This document shows positions 15,413 to 24,711 of a DNA stretch of 64,000 bases, one piece after another; position 1 is the stretch's first letter; every line of letters begins with the position of its first letter. The stretch spans positions 249,405 through 313,404 of the forward strand of contig NZ_LMBV01000002.1 of assembly GCF_001439925.1 (NCBI RefSeq), in the 5' to 3' direction. The notes below the pieces were generated by a model, which was not told the DNA's origin, did not search any database, and worked only from the letters and a program-made list of their open reading frames with translations. This DNA comes from Peribacillus muralis. Lineage in GTDB: Bacteria > Bacillota > Bacilli > Bacillales > DSM-1321. Made by a program: the position numbers and the translations under genes.

Positions 15413-17308
15413 TCAAGCTTCCAGGAATTTGTTTTTGTAATGACTTAAGGCCAAAAGCGGATAGATATAGCGATAGCTGTGATAATGGATATACAAAAAA
15501 TCAGCCATTGCCTGGCCCGCAGGATAATGATCGGTCCAACTGCCAGTTTCACCTGAGCGGATTAAATAGGCAATGCCTTTTTCTATTTCCGCTGTCGGCT
15601 CTTCGGATACCGATATCAACGCATCCACTGCCCAGGCTGAATGGGTAAGAGTACTGGCACCTAAAGGAGTGTATCGTTCCTTGATGTCGCTGTAGCAGGA
15701 TTCACCCCAGCCGCCATCTTCATTTTGGATAGCCATCAACCAAGCCACAGCTTTTCGGATGGACGGATGTTCACTGGATTGCCCAGAAGCCTTCAGGCCA
15801 GTGAGGGCAGACCATGTGCCATATAGATAGCAGATTCCCCAACGCCCATACCAGGAACCATCACGCTTCTGGTCTTGCAATAGCCAGTCAATCGCTCTTT
15901 TGCTGACTTCCTCTGGCTTTTTCATGTTTGTATAATTTCCGAGGAATTCAAGTGTTCTTCCCGTCAAATCAGCGGTCGAAGGGTCGGTAAGAAGATATTT
16001 GGAGCCTTCCAGCGGCAGAAGCTGGAGCCATTTATGGTCATTATTCCGCTCGAAGGCAGGAAAGCCGCCATCGTCATTTTGCATGGAAAGGGTGAAGGAG
16101 ACACCGCGCTGCCAACTATCCCGGTTAGCATTTGCTTGATGAATTTGATTAGCGAGCGCCCGCAGTGTGGCGGTCGTATCATCCACATCCGGGTTCATCG
16201 TATTCAAATCCGAAAACCCCCAGCCTCCCGGTATGGCATCAGGATTATGAATCAACCAATCTCCATACATATAATGCTGGCGCGACAGCAAATAATGGTT
16301 GGCGGCGCTAACGGTCTCATCTTCAACAGGGATACCTGCTTCTTGAAGCGCGTAGCTGATCAAGGAGGTATTCCAGACATGGGGCGTCGTAAACTGGATA
16401 TGCGTCTGTCCATCGACGGAACAGGCCATCCCCTTCAAGCCGGCCACTGCCTTAACGATCACCGGATCATTTTTTGAATAGCCAAGGGATAGGAGTGCGA
16501 AGATCATGAAGAAGGTGGAACCGAAATAATTATATAGCGTTCCGTCCGGTTCAAGTCTGTCGAGCATAAACCGTTTCGTTGAATCCAAGGCCAAGGAATG
16601 TAAATAATCGGGAAAACCAATTAACGTTTTGATTCCATTTTCAATCTTGGAAAAGAATGAGCGATATTCACCGGTACGATATTCCTCCCATACGTGTTCC
16701 TCGGATCTTTCCTCCCTCGTCAGGAACAAATCTTTTAAACTGGGAGCGTTCGGGGGCTTGATCTGAAACCTTTTATGACCAAGCAACAGGATGGGGATCA
16801 TGTTGACCCGCCCATATACGGAAAGATCATAAATGCTGACGAAAAAGGTTGGCGGCAGTAAGACAGCTTCTAGAGGAATGGGGAAAAGGAGCGGCCATTT
16901 ATATTGTCCGGTGACCGTTAGCATCATTTTGGTTAACGCTTTGGCTTGTTTGATTCCACCCTTGGACAGAATGAATTGTTTCGCTTTCCTCATATTGGGA
17001 TCATGCATAGTTCGGAGGCCGCTATAAAGAAGTCCATAGTAAGCCTCGATCGTCACTGTAACATTACCGTCGACCTCATCTTGGAAAAGCTTCCATGAGC
17101 CGTTTTCGGTTTGCCTGCTTTCAATTCGGTTGACTAAAGCCTCTATAAGCGGAGGGTCTTCCATATCGAGAATTTTTAATAAGATAATCATATAGGCATC
17201 TGCGGTTATCCCGGTATCAAACGGATAATTCCACGAGCCATCAGCGGATTGGTCCCGTTTCAAGCAATGAATAAGGCGGTCCATTTCCCTTTGTACTTTT
17301 TGGCTCAA
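15413..17308 (-). CDS. sqhC: Squalene-hopene-type cyclase (sporulenol synthase)
   Basis: A 631-residue terpene cyclase. It has repeated QW motifs (for example QNEDGGWGES, QNDDGGF, QKRDGSW) and the catalytic DVDD at residues 374-377, where squalene-hopene cyclase has its DXDD. The sequence pattern is close to B. subtilis SqhC, which cyclises tetraprenyl-curcumene to sporulenol in spores. I place the start at TTG 17308 because GAGGAGGGG lies nine bases upstream and this gives nearly the length of B. subtilis SqhC; the frame stays open 40 codons further but those residues look non-coding. It is a single gene transcribed towards the TPR gene. Confidence 0.9.
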   Translation of the reverse strand: MSQKVQREMDRLIHCLKRDQSADGSWNYPFDTGITADAYMIILLKILDMEDPPLIEALVNRIESRQTENGSWKLFQDEVDGNVTVTIEAYYGLLYSGLRTMHDPNMRKAKQFILSKGGIKQAKALTKMMLTVTGQYKWPLLFPIPLEAVLLPPTFFVSIYDLSVYGRVNMIPILLLGHKRFQIKPPNAPSLKDLFLTREERSEEHVWEEYRTGEYRSFFSKIENGIKTLIGFPDYLHSLALDSTKRFMLDRLEPDGTLYNYFGSTFFMIFALLSLGYSKNDPVIVKAVAGLKGMACSVDGQTHIQFTTPHVWNTSLISYALQEAGIPVEDETVSAANHYLLSRQHYMYGDWLIHNPDAIPGGWGFSDLNTMNPDVDDTTATLRALANQIHQANANRDSWQRGVSFTLSMQNDDGGFPAFERNNDHKWLQLLPLEGSKYLLTDPSTADLTGRTLEFLGNYTNMKKPEEVSKRAIDWLLQDQKRDGSWYGRWGICYLYGTWSALTGLKASGQSSEHPSIRKAVAWLMAIQNEDGGWGESCYSDIKERYTPLGASTLTHSAWAVDALISVSEEPTAEIEKGIAYLIRSGETGSWTDHYPAGQAMADFLYIHYHSYRYIYPLLALSHYKNKFLEA

Positions 17309-17397
17309 AGATGTTCCCCTCCTCAAAAAACACTTTTTCGTATATATATATTCAGAAGTCTCCATAGCATTCGCAAAATCAAATCGTGGATGGTAAA

Positions 17398-17437
17398 ACA
17401 AAAACGCCTTGGCGATGTAAGCTGCCAAAGCGTGTTT
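17398..17437 (-). terminator. Terminator of the M14 carboxypeptidase gene
   Basis: On the minus strand ACGCTTTGGC pairs with GCCAAGGCGT and is followed by TTTTTGTTTT. It lies directly after the stop at 17455. Confidence 0.75.
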
Positions 17438-17454
17438 TTATGAACCAAGCTGAA

Positions 17455-19110
17455 TCATTTAGCTGGTAACGAAGATTGCTGCATATAGCGGTAAATCGGG
17501 AGTTCCTTCCCTTTTTCAGCAGGGATGAAATTGAATGTCACATAACTGTCGATCCCTTCTGGCTCGAGAGCAAGGGAGATGAAGTTGGCATTAACCTGGG
17601 CCATGTCGAATACATAGCTCCCTTTTGGGAAATCGCGTTTCTTCGCTGTTATGTCGGTTGCGACTTTTCTTGTGCTATGTCCGCTTTCCAGTTCCGGAGA
17701 TATCTTTACATCTTTGACTTTATAGCCTTCAACTGATATTCTCATCGGTTTTTTCAATGTTTTCACCTGTACACCCAATAGCTGAAGTTTTTTGGCAATC
17801 TCTTTATATTCAGCTGGCAGGATGTAGGCTGTCGGGCGATTTCTGACAAGGGTAGCATAAGCATCGGTCGAATCGAGCCAATCGATAGGGGTTTGAACCA
17901 ATTTGGCTTTCGCTAAATCGACTACTGCCAGCCTTTGATTTCTGACTAACTTATTCTCGCTGCTAATGACGATCTTGTCCTTATCATTAGCATTTCTTCC
18001 TTTCTTGACGACCTCATGTTCTGCCTGCTTCACCACTTTTTTTACGCTACTTGCATTTTCAGCGGCCGTTTTAATGAATGAGGCCTGTGCCGTCGCTTGG
18101 GCAAAAACCCGCCGTTTAAAATCCGTCCTGGCGATATTGATTCCCCTGGTTTCAATTAAATAGGTCATCGTATTTTTCAAGCCGAGGGCGTTTCTGCCGA
18201 TCCTTGCTTCCGTGCTCCCTTCAGTCGCCGTAAGGACTCCTGTGTCAGAAGTATCGAGGGTATAGTAATCATGATAGGAGAGCTTTTCTTTATTCAAGGC
18301 TTTAAAAACATCCGGTAAAAGCAGCTCATCGGAAGCTTTCCGAAGCGGCTCCGGAATATTTAAATTCTTGGCCGAGGAGATGAGTAGATCATAGGAAGAA
18401 ATCGATCCTTTTGAGCCTACCTTATTAAGGGGAGCGGGATTGACTGTATATTCATGTACATCAAGAATGACTTCAGGCTGATAATCATTGATAGCCTGAT
18501 GGATCTTCTGCACTTCAGGGTACTCGACTTTTAAATAATCGCGATTCGCATCCATGTCATTTGCGGTATATCGCTTGAAGTAGTAAGAGCCATCTGGATT
18601 GACGCGCGGAACGATGGCTACATTCACTTTCTCGAGGACGTCACCAAGCGTGCCTTCTGCCAGCCATTGGGCAAGGACTAGAGTTGATTCACCTGCGGCG
18701 GGTTCATTCCCATGAATTTGACCTTGGATCCAAATCAATGGTTTATCGTTATCCTTTCGCGGGTTTTTTGAATTCTTGCTGAAAAGCAGCATCGGGATGT
18801 CGCGTCCCTCTGTGGATTTTCCTATCGTCTTGATATGGATGTTCTTATTTTTACGGGAGAGGGACTTGATATAGCCCATCATTTCTTCTTGGCTTGTAAA
18901 GGAGATCTTGTCTTTCTTAAAGGCAGGGGTCTTGAAAGATGCAGCAGGTTCAGGGAAAAGGTGGGAGAGATTATCAGGTTGAATATAGCTTGGCCCATTT
19001 CCATAATAAGGGGTGAATTCTTCTGCCTCGGCAATCGGATTTTGGCCAGGCAAGCCAGTGACAAGACCTAAAGTGACGGCTGATAAAATGGTTGGAATGA
19101 TTTTTTTCAT
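17455..19110 (-). CDS. Secreted M14-family zinc carboxypeptidase
   Basis: A 551-residue precursor with a Sec signal peptide (MKKIIPTILSAVTLGLVTG, cleavage probably after AEA near residue 29). The peptidase M14 domain follows. The zinc ligands are seen in QIHGNEPAAGE (H and E of HxxE) and later in LDVHEY (His). NPDGSYYFKRYTANDMDANRD carries the conserved substrate-binding Asn-Arg region. A C-terminal extension of about 170 residues without a recognised domain follows. The enzyme is likely to trim peptides or cell-wall peptides outside the cell. The ATG start has GGAGGTCC upstream. It stands alone between sqhC and the DUF1450 gene. Confidence 0.88.
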   Translation of the reverse strand: MKKIIPTILSAVTLGLVTGLPGQNPIAEAEEFTPYYGNGPSYIQPDNLSHLFPEPAASFKTPAFKKDKISFTSQEEMMGYIKSLSRKNKNIHIKTIGKSTEGRDIPMLLFSKNSKNPRKDNDKPLIWIQGQIHGNEPAAGESTLVLAQWLAEGTLGDVLEKVNVAIVPRVNPDGSYYFKRYTANDMDANRDYLKVEYPEVQKIHQAINDYQPEVILDVHEYTVNPAPLNKVGSKGSISSYDLLISSAKNLNIPEPLRKASDELLLPDVFKALNKEKLSYHDYYTLDTSDTGVLTATEGSTEARIGRNALGLKNTMTYLIETRGINIARTDFKRRVFAQATAQASFIKTAAENASSVKKVVKQAEHEVVKKGRNANDKDKIVISSENKLVRNQRLAVVDLAKAKLVQTPIDWLDSTDAYATLVRNRPTAYILPAEYKEIAKKLQLLGVQVKTLKKPMRISVEGYKVKDVKISPELESGHSTRKVATDITAKKRDFPKGSYVFDMAQVNANFISLALEPEGIDSYVTFNFIPAEKGKELPIYRYMQQSSLPAK

Positions 19111-19284
19111 GGAGGTCCTCCTCGTTTATCTTTTTCCATAAATTATCATATTTTTCACTAGTTATATAGTATAAAAGAGAGGATTGGTAAAAAACAGGAA
19201 GTATCTACTAGATTAATAGAAGAGGTTCCATGGCTTGTAGCCCAGTAAGGATTGTTAGCTTCTAAGCCGTTTGGGGAAACAAAA

Positions 19285-19318
19285 AAATGCGGATCAGCTC
19301 TTTGCTTGATCCGCATTT
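19285..19318 (-). terminator. Terminator of the DUF1450 gene
   Basis: The arms AAATGCGGATCA and TGATCCGCATTT flank a 10-nt loop. On the minus strand a T-run follows. The hairpin overlaps the stop codon. Confidence 0.85.
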
Positions 19319-19586
19319 ATTTTAGAGCTTCCTGCAATTGTTTCAAAAGGTCATGTGAATCCTTCCCACGCATAATCTGGTTGTTCACTTTTGCGTAGGG
19401 CGTATCCTGACAAAGCTTACATTCGCTTAAGCATTCATATTCCTTATATTGAATCCTTGGATTAGCTAAAAACGTCCCGAAATCAGCAACTGTTTGTTCC
19501 TTAAGGAAGCGGTCAAGATTATTTTGGCAAAATTCAATCTGGACTTTATCCTTTTTGGTGAATATTTTGGAAAGGAAGGTTTTCAT
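19317..19586 (-). CDS. DUF1450 family protein
   Basis: An 89-residue protein of the YuzB-like DUF1450 family. Its cysteines are arranged as FCQNN near residue 20, then CLSECKLCQDTPYA around residues 56-69. This pattern recalls a thioredoxin-fold or metal-binding protein, but the function is unknown. The frame stays open upstream, yet the first 75 codons are hydrophobic, AT-rich and run into the Fur-box promoter region of the iron importer. The ATG at 19586, with a weak GAAG upstream, is therefore taken as the start. It is divergent from that importer. Confidence 0.75.
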   Translation of the reverse strand: MKTFLSKIFTKKDKVQIEFCQNNLDRFLKEQTVADFGTFLANPRIQYKEYECLSECKLCQDTPYAKVNNQIMRGKDSHDLLKQLQEALK

Positions 19587-19726
19587 CTTATCGCTTCTTT
19601 CATTAGAAGAGTAAATTTTTGTTATTTTGATTTTATCACGTCCACAAGACAATTGCATGGATGGATTATCCAAATTCATTACAATAGAACTAGCATTAAT
19701 TAATATAAGTAATTGCTTTGTATATA

Positions 19727-19785
19727 TTGACACATATCCAAGAAGTGATAGAATAAGGATGAAGTTGATAATGAAAATCATTATC
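19727..19785 (+). promoter_or_regulatory. Promoter and Fur box of the yclNOPQ-type operon
   Basis: TTGACA (19727-19732) and TAGAAT (19749-19754) are 16 bases apart. GATAATGAAAATCATTATC (19767-19785) matches the 19-bp Fur consensus at 18 of 19 positions and covers the start of the transcript. Repression by Fur-Fe is therefore very likely. Confidence 0.85.
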
Positions 19786-19909
19786 ATACATATCATGCCC
19801 CTATGGATCAACGGTGAATAAGAGACTGATTAATAGTCTTTATTCATATATTTTTAATTAAAAATATTATCGCTGTCTTTACTGAGATAAGGAAGAGTAG
19901 GAAATGTAG

Positions 19910-20860
19910 ATGAAAATAAGATATTTAGTTATTGCTTTAGTCATTTTGTCCTTTACTTCATTATTCATTGGCGTGAAGGATATCAGCCCCCTCGATTTAT
20001 TGGACTTAACCGACGATAAAGTGCAAATCATGGTTCAAAGCCGTTTTCCTAGAATGGTGACGATAATCATTGCCGGAGTGGTGATGAGCATAAGCGGACT
20101 GATCATGCAGCAGTTGAGCCGCAATAAGTTTGTATCTCCGACGACTGCAGGAACCATGGATTCTGCAAGGCTTGGCCTTTTACTTGCCCTTATCATTTTT
20201 CCCTCAGCCGCCCTTATCGAGAAAATGGCATTCGCTTTCCTATTCGCTTTGGCAGGGACCTTCTTGTTCATGAAAATACTTGATCAAGTGAAATACAAGG
20301 ATACGATTTTCATTCCATTGGTTGGGCTGATGTTTGGCAATATCGTCGGTTCGATCTCGACATTCTTCGCTTATAAATATGACTTGATCCAAAGCCTCAA
20401 CACTTGGATGAATGGTGACTTCTCGATGATCATGTCGGGTAGGTACGAACTTATCTATGTTAGTATCCCGTTGGTCATTCTCGCCTACTTCTTTGCCAAT
20501 AAATTCACTGTGGCAGGTATGGGTGAGGAATTTGCCATCAACCTGGGACTCAATTATAAATTCGTCGTCAATTTCGGCTTGGTCATCGTGGCCTTATCCT
20601 CGACAGTCGTTTTGCTGACGGTGGGGACCATACCTTTCATAGGATTGATCGTACCGAATATTGTATCCCTCTATCTTGGTGATGATTTGAAAAAGAGTCT
20701 TTCTCATACAGCATTGCTAGGGGCCGTTTTCCTATTGATCTGCGATATCCTCGGCAGGATTATCATATATCCATTTGAAATCCCGATCGGTCTTGTGGTG
20801 GGTGTGATAGGAAGCGCCGTATTCATCTATCTGATAATGAGGAGAAAGGCATATGAATAA
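19910..20860 (+). CDS. yclN: Siderophore ABC importer permease (YclN-like)
   Basis: A 316-residue FecCD-family permease with about nine or ten hydrophobic helices. The family's cytoplasmic loop appears as GTIPFIGLIVPNIVSLYLGDD near residues 242-262, which contacts the ATPase. The gene order permease-permease-ATPase-binding protein and the sequence similarity of the later YclQ-like protein match yclNOPQ of B. subtilis, an importer for petrobactin-type catecholate siderophores. The gene is first in the operon, 124 bases after the Fur box. The ATG has AGGAAATG nearby, a weak ribosome site. Its end overlaps the next gene by eight bases. Confidence 0.9.
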   Translation: MKIRYLVIALVILSFTSLFIGVKDISPLDLLDLTDDKVQIMVQSRFPRMVTIIIAGVVMSISGLIMQQLSRNKFVSPTTAGTMDSARLGLLLALIIFPSAALIEKMAFAFLFALAGTFLFMKILDQVKYKDTIFIPLVGLMFGNIVGSISTFFAYKYDLIQSLNTWMNGDFSMIMSGRYELIYVSIPLVILAYFFANKFTVAGMGEEFAINLGLNYKFVVNFGLVIVALSSTVVLLTVGTIPFIGLIVPNIVSLYLGDDLKKSLSHTALLGAVFLLICDILGRIIIYPFEIPIGLVVGVIGSAVFIYLIMRRKAYE

Positions 20861-21800
20861 TAAACGTAGAATCATGATGTTAGCCGTCCTTGCAGCGATT
20901 TTGACGGCAGGGTATATCTTTTGGGATCTTGGTCCGAATTGGGATTATGCACTTCCGAGAAGAATCATAAAAATCATCGCCATCATCGTCGTAGGCTGTG
21001 CGATCGCCTTTTCAACCGTGATATTCCAGACGGTCACGAATAATAAAATCCTGACACCAAGCATTTTGGGATTGGACTCCATGTACATGCTGATTCAAAC
21101 GGGAGTGATTTTCCTCTTCGGTTCAACGCATATTCTGATACTGAATAAAAATCTCAATTTCCTGGTGACGCTGACTGCGATGCTTATATTTTCCAGTTTG
21201 CTGTTCAAGTTCATGTTCAAGAAGAACCGCAATATTTACTTCTTATTGCTTATCGGTATCATCTTCGGGACACTATTCGGCAGTATGTCTTCATTCATGC
21301 AAGTGCTGATTGACCCGAATGAATTTCAGATCATCCAAAATAAAATGTTTGCCAGCTTCAATAATGTCAATACCGACCTGTTAACCTTAGCCATCATCCT
21401 CATGATAGCGGTAATGATCTATTTCATGAGATTTTTGAAGTATTTGGACGTCATGTCCCTCGGGAGGGACCAAGCCGTAAACTTAGGTGTCGATTATGAT
21501 TTTGTCACAAAACGGGTTTTGATCGCAGTTACGATCTTGATCTCCATTTCTACCGCCCTGATCGGCCCAATCACGTTCCTCGGATTGCTTGTAGCCAATG
21601 TGGCTTATCAATTCATTAAATCGTATCAGCATAAACATATCATCCCGGGGGCGATGCTGATCAGTGTGATTGCCTTGGTCGGCGGTCAATTCATCGTAGA
21701 GAGGATCTTTACGTTTTCCACCACCTTAAGTGTCATCATTAACTTCATTGGCGGAGTTTATTTCATCTATCTTCTATTAAAGGAGAATAAATCATGGTAG
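20853..21800 (+). CDS. yclO: Siderophore ABC importer permease (YclO-like)
   Basis: A 315-residue second FecCD permease with multiple hydrophobic helices. The ATPase-contact loop reads ITFLGLLVANVAYQFI near residues 229-244. An unusual DLGPNWDYALPRRI stretch follows the first helix, and PRR is the usual permease motif there. It pairs with the preceding permease to form a heterodimeric channel. The ATG overlaps the end of yclN by eight bases, and its own end overlaps yclP by seven, so the three cytoplasmic and membrane subunits are translationally coupled. Confidence 0.9.
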   Translation: MNNKRRIMMLAVLAAILTAGYIFWDLGPNWDYALPRRIIKIIAIIVVGCAIAFSTVIFQTVTNNKILTPSILGLDSMYMLIQTGVIFLFGSTHILILNKNLNFLVTLTAMLIFSSLLFKFMFKKNRNIYFLLLIGIIFGTLFGSMSSFMQVLIDPNEFQIIQNKMFASFNNVNTDLLTLAIILMIAVMIYFMRFLKYLDVMSLGRDQAVNLGVDYDFVTKRVLIAVTILISISTALIGPITFLGLLVANVAYQFIKSYQHKHIIPGAMLISVIALVGGQFIVERIFTFSTTLSVIINFIGGVYFIYLLLKENKSW

Positions 21801-22552
21801 AAGTGAGGAATTTATTCAAAAAATATAATAATAAGACGGTTGTCGAGGACGTTTCCCTTGAAATTGTGAAAGGGAAAATCACCTCCTTCATCGGTCCCAA
21901 TGGAGCGGGGAAAAGTACCGTCCTTTCGATGATCAGCCGGCTCATTACCCGGGATTCAGGAGAAGTCCTGATTGATGGTAAGGATATGGTGAAATTCAAA
22001 AGCAATGAGCTTGCGAAGAAAATCGCCATCTTAAAGCAGGCGAACCATATCAATATCCGTTTAACGATTCGTGAACTCGTCGCCTTTGGCCGGTTCCCTT
22101 ATTCACAAGGAAAACTGACGAAAGAGGATTGGAGCTATGTCGATGAAGCGATTGAATATATGGAGCTTGCCGACATGCAGGAAAAATTCCTTGACCAGCT
22201 TAGCGGCGGGCAGCAGCAACGGGCATTCATTGCCATGGTAATCGCACAGAACACGGAGTATGTCCTTCTTGACGAACCTTTGAACAATTTGGATATGAAG
22301 CATTCCGTCCAAATCATGAAGGTGTTAAGGCGATTGGCAGATGACCTGGGAAAGACGGTCATCATCGTCATCCATGATATTAATTTTGCTTCCTGCTATT
22401 CAGACTATATCGTCGCATTGAAGGACGGGAAGGTCGTTCATAATGGACCTACCGAACAAGTCATCGATTCCGTTGTATTGAAGGAAATCTACGATATGGA
22501 CATTGAAATCCAAACCATTAACGACAAGAAGATTTGCGTGTACTTTACGTAA
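21794..22552 (+). CDS. yclP: Siderophore ABC importer ATPase (YclP-like)
   Basis: A 252-residue ABC ATPase of the FepC class. Walker A is GPNGAGKST near residues 34-42, the Q-loop is LKQANH, the signature is LSGGQQQR near 135-142, and Walker B is YVLLDEPLNNLD. The switch His is in VIHDINFA. It powers import by the two upstream permeases. The start overlaps yclO. About 200 bases separate its stop from the binding-protein gene, longer than the other joints in the operon. Confidence 0.92.
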   Translation: MVEVRNLFKKYNNKTVVEDVSLEIVKGKITSFIGPNGAGKSTVLSMISRLITRDSGEVLIDGKDMVKFKSNELAKKIAILKQANHINIRLTIRELVAFGRFPYSQGKLTKEDWSYVDEAIEYMELADMQEKFLDQLSGGQQQRAFIAMVIAQNTEYVLLDEPLNNLDMKHSVQIMKVLRRLADDLGKTVIIVIHDINFASCYSDYIVALKDGKVVHNGPTEQVIDSVVLKEIYDMDIEIQTINDKKICVYFT

Positions 22553-22756
22553 GTACCCATCCAATTGGTTTTCAATTACTTAGTAATCGCAGCCGTTCCA
22601 GGAGCACTTCGCACATTTCTTTGGCTGTATGGAGTTGGCGGGCGCCCAAGATTATAGCTGACTCCTGTTTTCAGGGAGAAATGGCGATGGTGATTTTCGG
22701 ATGGCGAGGATTCGATTTGTAATTTTAAATAAAAAAAATTTTTCGAGGTGACCAAA
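22553..22756 (+). other. Untranslated spacer inside the yclNOPQ-type operon
   Basis: About 200 bases separate yclP and yclQ. No ORF with a ribosome site was found. It holds a GGGCGCCC palindrome near 22648 and a CTCCTGTTTTCAGGGAG hairpin near 22661. Weak hairpins of this kind could set a different dose of the binding protein, but nothing here is a proven signal. Confidence 0.3.
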
Positions 22757-23704
22757 ATGATAAAGAAATTATCAGTATTGCTTTTAATTGCCATGCTTGC
22801 TGTAGTGGCTGTAGCTTGTGGATCAGATAAGGAAAAAGAAGAATCAGGTGCGAAAAAGGAAACTGCTAAAAACGAAGAAATTACGGTTAAGCACCAATTA
22901 GGCGAAACGAAAGTGAAAATCAACCCTAAAAAAGTTGTGGTATTCGATATGGGGGCCCTTGATACACTTGATAAATTAGGTGTGGAAGTAGCGGCTGTCC
23001 CTCATGATGGACTTCCGAAATACCTTTCTAAATATGAAGGCAAAACGGAGAATGCAGGCGGGTTAAAGGAACCTGACTTCGAAAAAATCAATGAACTGGC
23101 TCCGGACCTAATCCTGATTTCAGGTCGTCAATCAGAAGCATATAAAGAACTAAGCAAAATTGCCCCTACAGTCTACGTAGGTGTTGATACAACAAAGTAT
23201 ATGGAATCCTTTAAAGAAAATGTAACGCTTTTGGGCAAAATCTTCAGTAAAGAAGACGAAGCAGCTAAAGAACTGGCAACTGTCGAAGAAAACATTGATG
23301 CGTTGAAAGAAAATGTTCCAGCTGACAAAAAAGGCTTAATCGTACTTGCAAACGGAGGTAAAGTAAGTGCATACGGCCCGGATTCGAGATTCGGAATCAT
23401 CCATGATGTATTCGGAGTACCTGCTGTCGATGATAAATTGGAAGTATCTACACATGGTCAAAGCGTTTCTTTCGAATATATTGCAGAAAAGGATCCGGAC
23501 TACTTATTCGTTGTGGACAGAGATGCAGTTGTCGGTGATGGCGCTGCCGCAAAAGAAACGGTGGAAAATGATATCGTGAAAAATACGAAAGCATTTAAAG
23601 AAGATCATATCATTTATCTTGACCCTAACTACTGGTACCTATCCGGAGGCGGACTGGAATCGGTTGAAGAGATGGTAAAAGAAATTTCTGAAGGCATTAA
23701 GTAA
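22757..23704 (+). CDS. yclQ: Siderophore-binding lipoprotein (YclQ-like)
   Basis: A 315-residue FhuD/FepB-type substrate-binding lipoprotein. The lipobox VAVAC sets the lipidated cysteine near residue 21. Stretches such as VVVFDMGALDTLDKLGV, LKEPDFEKI, APTVYVGVDT and STHGQSVSFEYI recall B. subtilis YclQ, which binds petrobactin. It delivers ferric siderophore to the upstream permeases. An upstream GTG at 22748 is in frame but lies inside the CGAGGTG ribosome site, so the ATG at 22757 is the start. A terminator follows the stop. Iron repression is expected through the operon's Fur box. Confidence 0.92.
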   Translation: MIKKLSVLLLIAMLAVVAVACGSDKEKEESGAKKETAKNEEITVKHQLGETKVKINPKKVVVFDMGALDTLDKLGVEVAAVPHDGLPKYLSKYEGKTENAGGLKEPDFEKINELAPDLILISGRQSEAYKELSKIAPTVYVGVDTTKYMESFKENVTLLGKIFSKEDEAAKELATVEENIDALKENVPADKKGLIVLANGGKVSAYGPDSRFGIIHDVFGVPAVDDKLEVSTHGQSVSFEYIAEKDPDYLFVVDRDAVVGDGAAAKETVENDIVKNTKAFKEDHIIYLDPNYWYLSGGGLESVEEMVKEISEGIK

Positions 23705-23715
23705 ATAATAGCTGT

Positions 23716-23746
23716 CCTGTCCTCGATTGAGGGCAGGTTTTTTTTT
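23716..23746 (+). terminator. Terminator of the yclNOPQ-type operon
   Basis: CCTGTCCTC pairs with GAGGGCAGG around a short loop, followed by nine T. Confidence 0.9.
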
Positions 23747-23806
23747 ATTTTATTAATAAATCTGAATGAGATTATATATATTTAATGAAGGAGATGGAGG
23801 AATTAC

Positions 23807-23890
23807 ATGTATCGTAGAAGGGAAACATACGGTCATTACCATCCGAATTGGGCGAATGGACAAGGTTTATGCATACGTAAATGGCTGTGA
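23807..23890 (+). CDS. Possible 27-residue small protein
   Basis: A short ORF from ATG 23807 encodes MYRRRETYGHYHPNWANGQG plus seven residues ending KWL. A strong ribosome site, GGAGATGGAGG, lies seven bases before the ATG, better than chance ORFs nearby. The peptide is rich in Arg, Tyr, His and Trp, with one Cys, and has no membrane segment. It follows the yclQ terminator, so it would need its own promoter, which I could not identify with confidence. I do not recognise it. Confidence 0.4.
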   Translation: MYRRRETYGHYHPNWANGQGLCIRKWL

Positions 23891-24711
23891 AAAAAAAGTT
23901 TCTTCCTATTATAATGTAAAAATGAAAAGATAACCGATGTATGTACCTTTCTTGCATAAATCCAGGCAGGTTGGTAAATCAACCCTATGATGGGTTGAAA
24001 AAGTGATTCGTGAAATTTTGGTGACATTTATGCTTTATATAATAAAAAGTTAAGCGAATTGATCTTTTCTAGCATGATGTCGAAATGAGGCGAAGGGCAA
24101 AGAAAAAAGCTTTTAGGACATTTGTTAAACAATGGTACAACTTCTTAACAAAGACAGAGATGAAAAACAGATGGATATGGCGCTGATTGCTCCAAAATAG
24201 AATTAAAAGGCAGGGGGAAGCGATGCCTCGGTTAATGGCCAAGTAGATTTTCATCTGTCGATTCATCGGGAAAGATAAGCATGGACAATCTAATGATATT
24301 CAAAAACAAAAGATTTGTATCTTTACATATTTTGTAATGTACTGGTGTTTTTATAAAGAGTCGTTTATAATAGTAAAAGCCTGAAGGAGTGAAACGGAAT
24401 TGTGACAGTCATCCAAACTCCCTGAAAAAGTTACGGTGATATTTATTGGAATATGACCAGGGAATCTTATATATTTGTTATAGTTGTGCTGAACTATTCA
24501 TGACGGGTGAAACGCTGTTATTTTTTCTAAGGCTTGTTCATAAGCTAAAGAAGTGTTCTAAAAAGATAGCAATTGGATTTGACAAAAAGTGGTTTGTCAT
24601 AACCTTGACTATCTGAGTGAAAGGATGCTATCATAAGTTCTGCGATTTTCCGTCTCGATCAGTATGTAAAAATTTATATAAATAAACCACTAGATTAATA
24701 GAGGTGAAAGC
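23891..24711 (+). other. Long intergenic region before ltaS
   Basis: About 820 bases without a convincing gene. It includes a TCAACCC/GGGTTGA inverted repeat (23979-23998), a TATAAT near 24366, a TGACAAA-N6-TTTGTCA palindrome (24580-24599), and a promoter, TTGACT (24605-24610), 18 bases, TATCAT (24629-24634). The ATG of ltaS lies about 75 bases beyond it. A basic 33-codon ORF near 24084 lacks a ribosome site and is not accepted. Confidence 0.55.

Noticed and set aside
17309-17428. N-terminal 40-residue extension of the cyclase
   Set aside because: A strong ribosome site precedes TTG 17308, and the resulting length matches B. subtilis SqhC; the extension shows no protein-like features.
19210-19230. 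A CTAGATTAATAGA phrase shared with the region just before ltaS (about 24691)
   Set aside because: Short and AT-rich, only two copies, no common context; likely chance.
24084-24185. A basic 33-codon ORF in the ltaS upstream region
   Set aside because: No ribosome site and no terminator; likely chance in AT-rich DNA.
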